Assembly: GCA_964016885.1 (NCBI GenBank)
Contig: OZ024741.1
Span: 36,488,423 to 36,552,422 of the forward strand
Reading direction: 5' to 3'
DNA length: 64,000 bases
Source of the DNA: Eledone cirrhosa
Lineage: Eukaryota > Mollusca > Cephalopoda > Octopoda > Eledonidae
The notes below the pieces were generated by a model. The model had not been told where the DNA came from. It saw nothing but the letters and a program-made list of their open reading frames with translations, and ran no database searches. Shown piece by piece: positions 13,320 to 27,170 of the stretch. Each line of letters opens with the position of its first letter. Within the stretch, counting starts at the first letter, position 1. A program made the position numbers and the translations under genes.

Positions 13320-14433
13320 TATAAGGCTCCAATGGCCAGTTCATATAAAAATAGTTTGGCAGAACTTTTTGGGCCAGTGGACTCTCCGACCGGAACGGGT
13401 CGTAGTCTTGTATGTAGGTGATGGTGGGGCAGAAGGAGCAGGTGTATGCACAATGGTGAAAGATTGGGGTATTTGTGGCTCGGGTGTATGAGCGTCATTG
13501 TGTGCCCTTTTCAGTCTATCCACCGAAATTGTCTCTCTGGACCCCTTAACGTCTACTGTGAAATGTTTTTATACACTAAAATTCTGGCGGGAGGTTATGT
13601 AGCGGTTGTCTCCCTTGTTTTGATTGGGATCTAGACGGGAAGTGGAACCCTTTCTCAAACTTCCGGTCAGAGCCCTATAAAACTAACAACTTTAAGCTTC
13701 CTCTCTCTCTTTGCCTTTTCGGCACCAGGTCAAGAGTCTTCTCATTTGGCTCTGCCATTAATTTGGCCAACAGGCGCCTGGCCTTAGCCAGGCGCCCTCT
13801 GCCAGCCGCGTTTGCCTGGCAATCAAAACGGTAACTACTAACTTTGTTTCATTCTAACATATATCTTTGACATGTCAAGTATTCTATTCTACCGTTAATT
13901 AAATAATATATACACAAACATTGTCTCGTTTTGTTACATTCATACAACCAGTATTATCGCTATACTCTCTATATTACTCTGTTACAATATGACCTCAATG
14001 TTACTCTCTCCATATATATATATATGTAGGAAGTTATAGTTCACTTTAAGCATTGTGTAATGAGATATAAACGTTTGTATTTGTAAAGCCAAAACAATGC
14101 AGGTATGGACATAGAATATAAATGCAAATGCAAAAGATATTGTTGACAATTAGTCTTTTACCTTAAATTTATTTAAATGTCCTTAATTTTTTAGATAATA
14201 TCTCTTCTTCGGAGGGAAATAAAGCGGTTAAACCGGTGTTCTAAATAACTTGGCAAGTTATTTAGAACACCGGTTTAACCGCTTTATTTCACTCCGAAGA
14301 AGAGATATTATCTCAAAAATTAAGGACATTTAAATAAATTTAAGGTAAAAGACTAATTGTCAACAATATCTTTTGCATTTGCATTTATATTCTATGTCCA
14401 TACCTGCATTGTTTTGGCTTTACAAATACAAAC

Positions 14434-14468
<35 letters not shown>

Positions 14469-17400
14469 GTTACTCTCTATATATGTTACTCTCCATATAT
14501 AGTCTATGTTACTCTCTCTATATATAACTAGAATCATGTTCCTTGATGTTTACTTCCAGGTCAGCTGAAATAACAATCCACCTGAGTAATGAAGGTTCCG
14601 ATGCCTTTAAACCAGATCTCTTTGGAAATCAAATTGTGATTGAGCGTAAATTATGTCGTGATGGGGTAAATGGTTACCGTATTAAATCAAGCACTGGTAA
14701 GCATTAATATTATTATTATGGCGGTGGATTGGCAGTATTGGTAGAGCGTCAGATGCCATACTTTGCAGCATAGAGTTATGGCCCTTCTACAAAAATTGCT
14801 GGTATTGTGCCTAAATCAGAAACCATTATTATTATCATCATCATCGCCATCACCACCATTTCACATCCGTTTTTCATGCTGCCCTGGATTGGAGAAGTCA
14901 CGATTGAAGTCGATTCTAATTTGGAGTTACTATCCTCCTGAACAGATTGTTGACCACCTCTTGCTCATGTGTTCAGTTTTTAGCATGGTTTCTACAACCG
15001 CATGCCATTTGTAACACCAACCACTTACATAGAGTGTACATGGTGCCTTTTATCATGGCACCAGCAGTAAAGACATTATGTCTTCAGCAGGACTAATGTC
15101 TCCTCTCAGCCTTACATTGTCTTTGCTACTTCGCCAGCCACTTTGCAGAGGATACTGGGTTCATTTTATTGTAGCATCTACACCTATTAGATTGCTTTGG
15201 ATCTCACAAGACTAAATAGCCTTCACTACTCTGCATTGTCAAACAAGGAATTTACAACCACAACAGGAAGCATTTGAAGGCTATTTTCCCTGCTAAAGCA
15301 GAGATTAGCCATGCAAGCTCCATATTAGGTTTTATATTCATCATGGGATCCTTTTTGAGGCAATGTTTTGCAGTTGAACGTCCATTCTGGTGCCAACACT
15401 TTCAGTTGTCAGTTGTATCTTACGACATGCCAGGATATAATGGACCTATTTTAAAGTGAATACACACTGCTCCTGGATAGATGGTGAATACAGCAGTTTG
15501 TGATGATGATGACGATGATTGTCATCATTTAATGTCCATTTCCCACGTTAGTTGGGTTGTCCCGTTTGAGGCAAGTTGGGTCAGGTGACTGTCTTGCTCA
15601 TATAGAACTGTTTCTGGCTTGGTTTCTATGGCTGGATGCCCTTCCTAACGCTAACCACTTTTACAGTGTGTGCTGGGTGCTTTTTGTCGTTACACCTACA
15701 GGCCACCTTATAGTGTCAGTTGGTTGCTATTTGTCGTGACACCTACACGGCAACCTTATAGTGTCAGTTGGTTGCTATTTGTCGTGACACCTACACGGCC
15801 ACCTTATAGTGTCAGTTGGTTGCTATTTGTCGTGACACCTACACGGCCACCTTATAGTGCTAGTTGGTTGCTATTTGTCGTGACACCTACACGGCCACCT
15901 TATAGTGCTAGTTGGTTGCTATTTGTCGTGACACCTACAGGCCACCTTATAGTGCTAGTTGGTTGCTATTTGTCGTGACACCTACAGGCCACCTTATAGT
16001 GCTAGTTGGTTGCTATTTGTCGTGACACCTACAGGCCACCTTATAGTGCTAGTTGGTTGCTATTTGTCGTGACACCTACACGGCCACCTTATAGTGCTAG
16101 TTGGTTGCTATTTGTCGTTACACCTACAGGCCACCTTATAGTGTCAGTTGGTTGCTATTTGTCGTGACACCTACACGGCCACCTTATAGTCTCAGTTGGT
16201 TGCTATTTGTCGTGACACCTACACGGCCACCTTATAGTCTCAGTTGGTTGCTATTTGTCGTGACACCTACACGGCCACCTTATAGTCTCAGTTGGTTGCT
16301 ATTTGTCGTGACACCTACACGGCCACCTTATAGTCTCAGTTGGTTGCTATTTGTCGTGACACCTACACGGCCACCTTATAGTCTCAGTTGGTTGCTATTT
16401 GTCGTGACACCTACACGGCCACCTTATAGTCGCAGTTGGTTGCTATTTGTCGTGACACCTACACGGCCACCTTATAGTCTCAGTTGGTTGCTATTTGTCG
16501 TGACACCTACACGGCCACCTTATAGTCTCAGTTGGTTGCTATTTGTCGTGACACCTACACGGCCACCTTATAGTCTCAGTGGGTTGCTATTTGTCGTGAC
16601 ACCTACACGGCCACCTTATAGTCTCAGTTGGTTGCTATTTGTCGTGACACCTACACGGCCACCTTATAGTGATAGTTGGTTGCTATTTGTCGTGACACCT
16701 ACACGGCCACCTTATAGTGCTAGTTGGTTGCTATTTGTCGTGACACCTACAGGCCACCTTATAGTGCTAGTTGGTTGCTATTTGTCGTGACACCTACAGG
16801 CCACCTTATAGTGCTAGTTGGTTGCTATTTGTCGTGACACCTACACGGCCACCTTATAGTGCTAGTTGGTTGCTATTTGTCGTGACACCTACAGGCCACC
16901 TTATAGTGCTAGTTGGTTGCTATTTGTCGTGACACCTACAGGCCACCTTATAGTGCTAGTTGGTTGCTATTTGTCGTGACACCTACAGGCCACCTTATAG
17001 TGCTAGTTGGTTGCTATTTGTCGTGACACCTACACGGCCACCTTATAGTGCTAGTTGGTTGCTATTTGTCGTTACACCTACAGGCCACCTTATAGTGTCA
17101 GTTGGTTGCTATTTGTCGTTACACCTACACGGCCACCTTATAGTGTCAGTTGGTTGCTATTTGTCGTGACACCTACACGGCCACCTTATAGTCTCAGTTG
17201 GTTGCTATTTGTCGTGACACCTACACGGCCACCTTATAGTCTCAGTTGGTTGCTATTTGTCGTGACACCTACACGGCCACCTTATAGTCTCAGTTGGTTG
17301 CTATTTGTCGTGACACCTACACGGCCACCTTATAGTCTCAGTTGGTTGCTATTTGTCGTGACACCTACACGGCCACCTTATAGTCTCAGTCGGTTGCTAT

Positions 17401-20400
17401 TTGTCGTGACACCTACACGGCCACCTTATAGTCTCAGTTGGTTGCTATTTGTCGTGACACCTACACGGCCACCTTATAGTGCTAGTTGGTTGCTATTTGT
17501 CGTGACACCTACACGGCCACCTTATAGTCTCAGTGGGTTGCTATTTGTCGTGACACCTACACGGCCACCTTATAGTCTCAGTTGGTTGCTATTTGTCGTG
17601 ACACCTACACGGCCACCTTATAGTGATAGTTGGTTGCTATTTGTCGTGACACCTACACGGCCACCTTATAGTGCTAGTTGGTTGCTATTTGTCGTGACAC
17701 CTACAGGCCACCTTATAGTGCTAGTTGGTTGCTATTTGTCGTGACACCTACAGGCCACCTTATAGTGCTAGTTGGTTGCTATTTGTCGTGACACCTACAG
17801 GCCACCTTATAGTGCTAGTTGGTTGCTATTTGTCGTGACACCTACAGGCCACCTTATAGTGCTAGTTGGTTGCTATTTGTCGTGACACCTACACGGCCAC
17901 CTTATAGTGCTAGTTGGTTGCTATTTGTCGTTACACCTACAGGCCACCTTATAGTGTCAGTTGGTTGCTATTTGTCGTGACACCTACACGGCCACCTTAT
18001 AGTCTCAGTTGGTTGCTATTTGTCGTGACACCTACACGGCCACCTTATAGTCTCAGTTGGTTGCTATTTGTCGTGACACCTACACGGCCACCTTATAGTC
18101 TCAGTTGGTTGCTATTTGTCGTGACACCTACACGGCCACCTTATAGTCTCAGTTGGTTGCTATTTGTCGTGACACCTACACGGCCACCTTATAGTCTCAG
18201 TTGGTTGCTATTTGTCGTGACACCTACACGGCCACCTTATAGTCTCAGTTGGTTGCTATTTGTCGTGACACCTACACGGCCACCTTATAGTCTCAGTTGG
18301 TTGCTATTTGTCGTGACACCTACACGGCCACCTTATAGTCTCAGTTGGTTGCTATTTGTCGTGACACCTACACGGCCACCTTATAGTGCTAGTTGGTTGC
18401 TATTTGTCGTGACACCTACACGACCATCTTACAGTATGGGCAGAATCAATAATTAAATTATTTTTAAACATTTTTAAACGAAATAAAACCAATTGGGATG
18501 GAGATGGCCCTCCACAAAAATGAGCACTGCAAGTTGGATTGTCTCTGTCAACACATCTCCCATGCCATTCTCTGTCTGACATTACTCAACCATTTGAAGG
18601 CCATTTTCCCGTTAAAGCAGGGGTTAGCCTTGTGGGCCTCATGGCAAGCTTCAAATTCATCATGGAATCTTTTTTGAGACAATGTTTCACAGCTGGATAC
18701 CCTTCCTGCTGCCAATCCTTGCAGGGATACAGTGTACCTATTTTCTCTCTATATATAAATATACATATGTGTATTGTGTATGTTTATATATATATATATG
18801 TGTGTGTCATCATCATCATCATCATCATCAATGTTTAACGTCCGTGTTCCACGCTTGCATGGGTTTGGACGGGGGTAGTCCCACTTGAAGCAAGAGTGAT
18901 TGTCTTGCTCGCATAGGACTGTCTGGCAGGTTTTCTACAGTTGGATGCCCTTCCTAACACCAACCACATTTACAGTGTGGGTCTGGGAGGTTTTTACCGT
19001 GTTGCCTACACGGCCACATTACAGCGTGGACTGTGTGTTTTTTTGTCGTGACACCTACACAATCTCATTTGTTTCGGCCAGGATGGCGCGGCACCAACAT
19101 AACTTTACATAGAACGGGGTGGTGTGGATGGGGTGGGGGTGGTGGGACGGGGTGTATTTTGTTAGAGATGCCTACTGGCTGTAGTAGGTTTTACTATGTA
19201 TTTAGGTAAGGCGGGTCTTCTCTGTTACTGAGTACCGCCAAAGGTCTCGGTCCAGTGACATTGTCTTGGAGAGGTGTAAGTGTGTGAGGTCGGAGTTTAT
19301 CAGCTCGTCCCAGGTTTTTCTAGATCTGCCTATTCCGTGGCTACCGTCTATCTTTATTGCCCTGCACTTTGTTATACAGCTATCGACTTTCATGCGCATC
19401 ACGTGTCCATACCAACGTAGCCTTCTCTCGAGTAAACAACATCTGATCCCTCTTATTTCTAATTTTTTCCTTAGTTCGTTTATGCTTTGCCGTTCACGTA
19501 TATTACTGTTACACATCCAGCGGAGCATGCAAGCTTCGTTCCTCTCTAGTCTGCGTATATCCTCTGCACACAATGCCCAGGTCTCACTGCCATGCAACAT
19601 TGCTGTTCGTATGCAGGCATCGTACAACCTGCCTTTCATTTTTAGGGAGAACCCTTTAGCAGCTAATAGTGGTATAAGCTCTCTGAACTTTTTCCAACCA
19701 GTTCTGACTCTAGCTACTGTACTTTCAGAGCACCCTCCCCCACTGCTGATTTTATCGCCCAGGTAACGGAAGCTGTCCACTATTTCTATAGAACCCTCTG
19801 CGCAATTGAAAGAGCTAGTGTGCATATATATATATATATACGGTGGTAAGAAACTCTCTTCAGAGAAGAACCCCCCCTTCCACCAAGTTTTTCGGCCTTT
19901 AACTTCTTACACTCTAAGGGGGCTTGGCTGCATCCCGGTCATGACTCCTGGGTGCCTTTTAGTCATTCGGATATCAGAGAATTGTGTATTTAAACCATAT
20001 GGGGATTTTGTTGACAGGATCTAGCTGGAACTCCTCTCTGTTGCTTTCAGTGTTGTACAATTACATAATATGTATTTCTATGGCTGGCTTACGTCATCAG
20101 ATCATGATGCAAGACAATCGGCAACATCATCAGATGTAATGATCATAAAAGAATTAAAAAGATTTGGTTCAATAATCTTTACTGGTTTACAACAAAATAT
20201 AAACAAAGAATTTGGCTGTCTGTCATAGTGATGGCATTGCTAGCAGAGCCACCTCCTAAGTCCACACAGGTTAGATGACTACATCTTGCTTATATGTTTC
20301 ATTTTTGGCTTGTTTGCTGGATGCCCTTCCTAACACGAACAGCAGAATAGGTGAGCAGTACAAAATATGAAAATATACAAAAAAAAAAGTAAAAATATTG

Positions 20401-23400
20401 AAGACAAAAAAAAATAGGAGACTAGGTGTAATGCATTCAGACTATTTTTTTTTAAATTTTAATTCTAATCCTGTTGTCTATACAGGTCAAGTAATTTCTA
20501 CAAAACGGGAAGACCTACGCAACGTCTTAGACAGTTTTAACATCCTTGTTGATAACCCTGTGGTCATCTTAAACCAAGAAATCAGTCGCAGCTTCTTACA
20601 ATCAAAGAAGGCTAGTGACAAGTACAGAGTAAGTTACCTTTTTTATTTACCATTTCTGAAATAATAAATCTCTTAATTGGGTAAACCTATTTCATTGCCA
20701 GGTTTAACACCACTGCCTGACCTTTGTAGCAGAGTCCACTCTATTACAAATATTTAGACATGGTTTGAGGATACATTTCTCCCCCTGCTCCTTTGAATCA
20801 GTCTTGGAGACTCTAAAAAGTGTCACAAGTACTACACCCCCCACCTCCTGATTAACAGTATAATAGAAGCATGGCTATAATCTAATGACTGGAACAAGTA
20901 AAACAATAAAAGTGTATTCTAATATGTAAAAATTTGTTGGCAGTGCAAAATAAATAATAAATGTATTATTGTTCTTTCAATCAGTTTTTCCTCCAAGCCA
21001 CGCAACTTGCTCAAATCCAAGCAGATTATGATGAAATGAAGGTACAGAAGAACTCTGCAAAAGAAATTCTTGCAAAGAAAGAAGAGGTGAGGAACATTTT
21101 TCTGTGATTCCAGGCTTCTTTTTTTACTTTCCTCCCCAACTTCTTCATTTCTTTTCACTTTTCACCATCATATGAGTGGAATTTGGTAGATGGAAACTGC
21201 TGAAGCCTGTCATATATATATATATATGAGTGTGTGTCCATGTTTGTGTTTACATTTGTGAATTCATGTGGTTTAATGGATAAAGAATTAAATTCGCAAT
21301 CGTGAGGTTGCAAGTTCAATTCCTGGACCGGGTGATGTGTTATGTCCTTGAGCAAGACACTTCATTTCATGTTGCTCCTTCTGCCAGGAGTTGCGACCAG
21401 TAGATAGTATCAGTAATGGGAAGACCAATGGAAACATTGTTTCCTTGGTCTGATTTGACGAACTCCACCCCACTCGGTAAGCGAATGCGGTCTGGGATCT
21501 TGTCGATTGATTCCTTTCTTCCTTGTGTCTTATAACTTGGCACTTTGACAAAGAAAAGATCGATAAATTAAGTACCAGAATTGCAAAAAATGATTATTGG
21601 TATCAATATAATCAGTTAAATGAAGGTGGTGTCCCTGCATGGCTTCAGATTACTGACTGGAACAAGTAGAATAAAAGAATCATCATCATTTCATGTCTGC
21701 TTTCCATGTTGATATGAATTGAACAAGCTGTCACAATTGGTATTGGTTCTTAGTTGGATCGCAGGACGATATCTCACCCATATGTTGCATTTTTGTCATA
21801 GTTTTTATGGCTGGATGCCCTTCTTATCACCAACCACTTTACAGGGTTCAGTACTACAGCCACCACACACAATCGAGTATAATTTTGTTGTTATTTTACA
21901 TGTATGTGTGCATGTGTATATGACACTAATTATATTCACACCTTGCATATGTATGTATACCACCTCACTAGTGCTGATGTCGTGGTAAGTGCACTCTTTA
22001 CACTCTGTCATGTGGTTGGCATCAGGAAGAGCATCCTGCCAGTGAAAGCTTTCAAACAAAGGGTTGTGAAGACTCGTCAATTGTGTCAAAAACATGATAG
22101 CCGTTCTAGTGCTGGTAACACTAGAGTACACTGTAAAGTACGAGAATGTATATAAACATGATGCAGCCCCTGACATAAAGTGGAAAAAAGCACCCAGCCT
22201 CACTGTCAATGTGCTTGACATTAGGAAGGGCATCCAGCTGTAGAAACCTAGCCAGAAACACCCCCTATATGAGCGAGACACGGTCACCCGACGCAACTTT
22301 CCTCAAAATAGGACTTGTCTAACCCATGCTAGCATGGAAGATGGACATTAATCAATGATGATGATGATGACTCGTAACTACACAGCCCTGCTAGTTTGTT
22401 AAATGCATTTTTTTTCTTTCAGTCTTTCCCTGAGTTGGAATCAGAGGTGAAAGAATGGGAGAAAAAGTATAAAGCTTTTTCTGCGCTTGAGAACCAGAAA
22501 GGGAAAATCAAAGCCCTGAAATCTGAAATGGCATGGTCTTTTGTCATCGAAAAAGAATCGGTTAGTTTGTTTGTTTATTTTTCTTCTACTTGGTGGGTAC
22601 AGAGGAAGGACCAGTGCCCATAACCAACACAGTTGCTTTAAGACTGGAGAAATTGATGTAATTGATGTTCAGTTTAAATTATTGCAGGTTCACTATTTTT
22701 GAGAAAGACATGAGCAGGGAGGGACTTCTAGGTAGGAAGGACTGGGCATAGTGGCTAATGTTTAATTGTTTCTACTTTGGGCACAAGGTCAGTAATTACT
22801 CCCATGCATTACTGGTGCTTTATTTTATCGACCCCGAAAGGATGAAAGGCAAAGTTAACCTCAGCGGGATTTGAACTCAGAACGTAAAGGGCCATGTTTC
22901 TATGCTGCAAAGCATGGTGTCTGACGCTCTACCGATACTGTAGGTCAACACAGGCCCATTGAGACTGGAGTGATTGATGTTCTGTTTAAATTGTTACAGG
23001 TCTTTGGGAAAGACAACGAGGTATGAAGGACTGAGCATAGTGGCTAATGCATAACAGTAGGTCTTGAGGAAGGGGCAGTATCTATGGCCAAACATAGGCT
23101 CTTTGAAACTGAAGTGATTGAAGTTGTTGATGTTCTGTTTAAAGTGTTTACAGGTCCACTCCTGATCAGGAAGATGATTGGCCCCATTACAAATGTGAAG
23201 CTTGTCATGAGGCCCAAATTGCCAATACCATGCATTTTACAGGGAGAAAATGGCCTCAAAATGGTTGTTGGTAGTGTTGCTTTATGGTCCTGTCAGACAG
23301 AGTATGGCAAGGGGATGTGATGAAAAAAACAATTCAACTTGCAATGCATCATTTTAGTGGAGGGCCAACTCCATCCCAATCAGTTTTATTTTGTTTAAGA

Positions 23401-26400
23401 ATGTTTCTCCTGCCTCTGCTCTTTCTACAGATACTACAATGTATCTGAGACTGGACCTTATCAAAAAGTGACTATAAACTAATTAATCAAGTAGCTTTTT
23501 TCTGAATACAGTCAAGTATGTTTGTGTGTATGTATGAGCAACAGCAACACTGCCCCAGATACTGGAGCAAAACTCCATTGTGGTTCATAACAGCTTTGTA
23601 GAAGGTTATTTGAATTCCTTTGTACCCTGTTCCTTTTGTCTTGGTTCTTAGTGAAGTCGTGGTTTCTCGTACTTTGATATAAAAAGAGTTAACTTCACAC
23701 AATAAATGTTTCATCACCATTTTTATTCTCTTTGTTGTAGTCATCTTCATTTTTATCTTTTTCTTCTTGTTCTCATTCAACCCTTTCTTCATTTCCTCCT
23801 CTTCTCATGCTCCCCCTTCTCTTTATTCTTCATTACATCTCTTTCTCCTTTTTTCCTCCCCCTCCCTTATAAACACCCATCATCATCACCACCACCATCA
23901 GCAGCAGCACTATCACCACCATCACCACTAGTCGCCAGCATCATCATCATTGCCATCATGTCACCACCACCACCATCATCAACATTTCTAAAGTCATCTT
24001 TCATTCCTTTTATGTGTCTGCACTTCCTCACTCCCATTTCAGAACCTGAAACAACATTTACAAGAAAAAGCTGCTGAAGAGGCTCGGCTACCGAAATTTG
24101 AACAGAAAGTCACAGAAAGCAATGTATGTATAAGGATATTTTTAATCAATCTTAATAATATGCTATGTGTGTGTGTATGTATATATATACATATATAATA
24201 TTTAATGCAAACTATGGGAACACAAGAGATGTAGGATCTCAGGAAGTTTAGCTAAGAATGTAGACTTTACATGTAGCAGTTGCACCAGGACAGTAAGCAG
24301 CAAACAGCCACAGGAAACAAGCAGTACCAAATTCTGGGAGGGCCCTGTAGAAACAGTAGACAGCTTCTGCTACCTAGGTGACGGAATTAGCAGTGGAGGT
24401 GGGTGTTCTGAAAGTACAGTAACCAGAGTAAGAACGGGATGGAAAAAATTCAGGGAGCTACTACCACTGTTAGCTGCAAAAGGCTTTTCCTTCAAAATGA
24501 AAGGCAGACTGTATGATGTGTGCATACGAACAGCAATGTTACATGGTAGTGAGACCTGGGCGGTGTGTGCAGAAGACTTGCGTAGATTAGAAAGAAACGA
24601 AGCTTTGCACTGATGGGTGTGTAATAGTGATATACATGAACGGCAAAGCATTAACGAATTGAGAAAGACTAAGCATGGATATGTAATGCATATGAAGGAT
24701 GACAGCTGTAAAAAAAAGAAGCTGACCTTGCCCAATTGCACCTCTCAAAGGTGATGACACAGGACTCAGACCTCTGCTGTTACACAGTAATACAGAAGAC
24801 CCGACTTCCCACGGGTACAAGCTGAAGCTGAAGCATGTAGACAGTATGCCCCCAACCCCCTACCACTGCAAAGTGGTCATGTAGGTGTCATGACAAAAAA
24901 GCACCCAGTCCACTCTGTAAAGGGGTCGTGTAGGCCCCATGGTAAAAGCACCCAGTACTCACTGTAAATGAGGTTGATGTTAAGAAGGGCATCCAGCTGT
25001 GGAAATCAAGCCAAAATCAGTTCTGTATGAGCAAGACATGGTCACCTGACCTGGCATTACCCACAACAGGACAACTCATCTAATCCATGCTAGTGTGGAA
25101 GAATGGACGTAAAACGGTGATGATGACATACACACACATATATATCTATAATATAATCAAGGGAGGAGTGCGGGACAGCGTCTGTTTTATAATGTTTTAT
25201 CCCGTTAGTAAAATAAGTTGGATTACTTTGAATAAATAATAAATGAATATTATGTAATTTATCTACTAATTTTGGTAGCTGTTGATTAAACATAAATATT
25301 CTTATATATAAAGTATTGCTTATTTTAAGATTCATTTCTTTAAAATTTTCAAATGTCAATACTTCCGGTTAACGTCCGTTATATTATAACACTTATAACA
25401 TCGCTCATCTAAACGTTCATATAGTTACATCGTTATATAAGGTTTATATTTAGGTCGCTAATTTTCTACTTTTCCGTTTTCATAACATTTTAGTTTATCA
25501 TATATGCAGTTTATATATAATATCGTCTTCTTTTAAACGTATTATAGATTACTTTATTGATTACAGAAGAGAGTGTAACACAGACTTCGTTTAATTTCTG
25601 TGCATATTGTCAATTACGATTTATGATTTCATTTGACATATCATATCTACATGCATATATATTTACTTATAATATCAATATGCACACTACACATGCTAGC
25701 ATGGTTTTTCTGCTATATATGTAATGAATAAGAGAGAAGGTTTTATTTGTACATCTTTTTATTATTGCAGTGGATTGGCAGTATCGGTAGAGGGTCGGAC
25801 GTCATGCTTTGATGCATAGAATTACGGCCCTTTCCATTCTGAGTTCAAATCCCGCCGAGGTCAACTTTGCCTTTCATCCTTACAGGGTCGATAAAATAAA
25901 GTACCAGTAATGTACTGGGTAATTGCTGGCCTTGTGCCAAAAGTAGAAACAATTATAATTTGTTGCTTTTTGTTGCTTTTTTTCTTTTCCTTCTAGATGA
26001 AACTTCAGGAAACTAAAGAAAAGGTTGAAAAATTAAAAAGCAAATCCAAGGATTTAGTATTGCAGGAGAAATCCCTTTTTCCGGAACTTGCCAAAGGAAA
26101 GGAGAAGTTAACTAACAGTAAAGCCACATTACGATCTAAAGGGGTTAAGTGACATTTATATATCTTTTCTGTTACATCTCTCTATCTCCCTATTCTTTCT
26201 CTTGGTCTCTCTCCCCACCCTTCTCTCTCTCAATTTGTCTCCTTTCTCCCTCTCTCTGAAATTAATGAGTCAACAATTTTGAAATTAATGATAAGGATAA
26301 AAAAAACAACATAATTGGACCTTCATCAATTTCAACGATGAGTGCTTTAGTTGTTCAGAATGGCCTCCTTGTGAAGTTAATGTGTCAATAGCTTAGGATG

Positions 26401-27115
26401 ATTATTGCATAAAAATCAAGATACCAGACATTGAAAAGCAAGCAGACTGAGTTGGTAGTGTCATTGACAGCCAATGCAAAGAAGAGTGAACTGAGTGAAT
26501 CACCTTGTTGTACACATGTGATATTCTGTATGAATGCTGTATTTTGTCACAGGCCCATGCATAATTATTTTGTTATCATTCTTGTGAGTTTATAATACAC
26601 ACATCAAAAATTTAGAGCATATGTTTTCATTAAATGGAAACGAGGCAAATCAGCAACAAATATTATTGGAGGAGAGTGGAAATAACAATGCTCCTGCAAA
26701 TTTAACCATTTATCATTGGGTGAAAAAATTCAAAGATGGCAGTAGATCATCACTTATTGATGCACCTTGTTCTGGCCGTTCTTGCACAACCACTATTCAT
26801 GCCAACATTCAACTCATTCAAAGTATCATTGATGCAAAACCAAAACAATCATTGTGTTGCATTACACATGTTACTGGAATAAACAAAGAAAATTTGTTTT
26901 CACTTCATTAGAAGAGGTGATGGATGAATCATTGCACTGATTTCGACAATTGCCGAAAGAATGGTTCCAGAAAGAGTTAAATGCTTTGTATAAGCACTGT
27001 AAAGATGTTATTGCATTCAATGGAGATTATGTTTCGCAGAATAAATGAATTTTAGTTTCAATATGTTGGGCATTTTCATTTAAAGGGTTATTCTAAGGAC
27101 TTTATTGCCACGCCA

Positions 27116-27170
<55 letters not shown>

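Noticed and set aside
13232..13498. 88-codon minus-strand frame
   Set aside because: Overlaps the Gypsy pol end in another frame and runs through the (TA)n tract.
15670..18456. Plus-strand frames of 180-229 codons ([15 protein letters not shown] repeats)
   Set aside because: Same cause: the 48-bp minisatellite 2 translated.
19266..19766. 166-codon plus-strand frame
   Set aside because: Antisense shadow of the LINE RT C-terminal frame at 19202-19825 on the minus strand.
23706..24077. 123-codon Ser/Pro/Phe-rich frame
   Set aside because: Low-complexity pyrimidine- and CAC-rich intron sequence that runs into the true exon 8 in a different frame.
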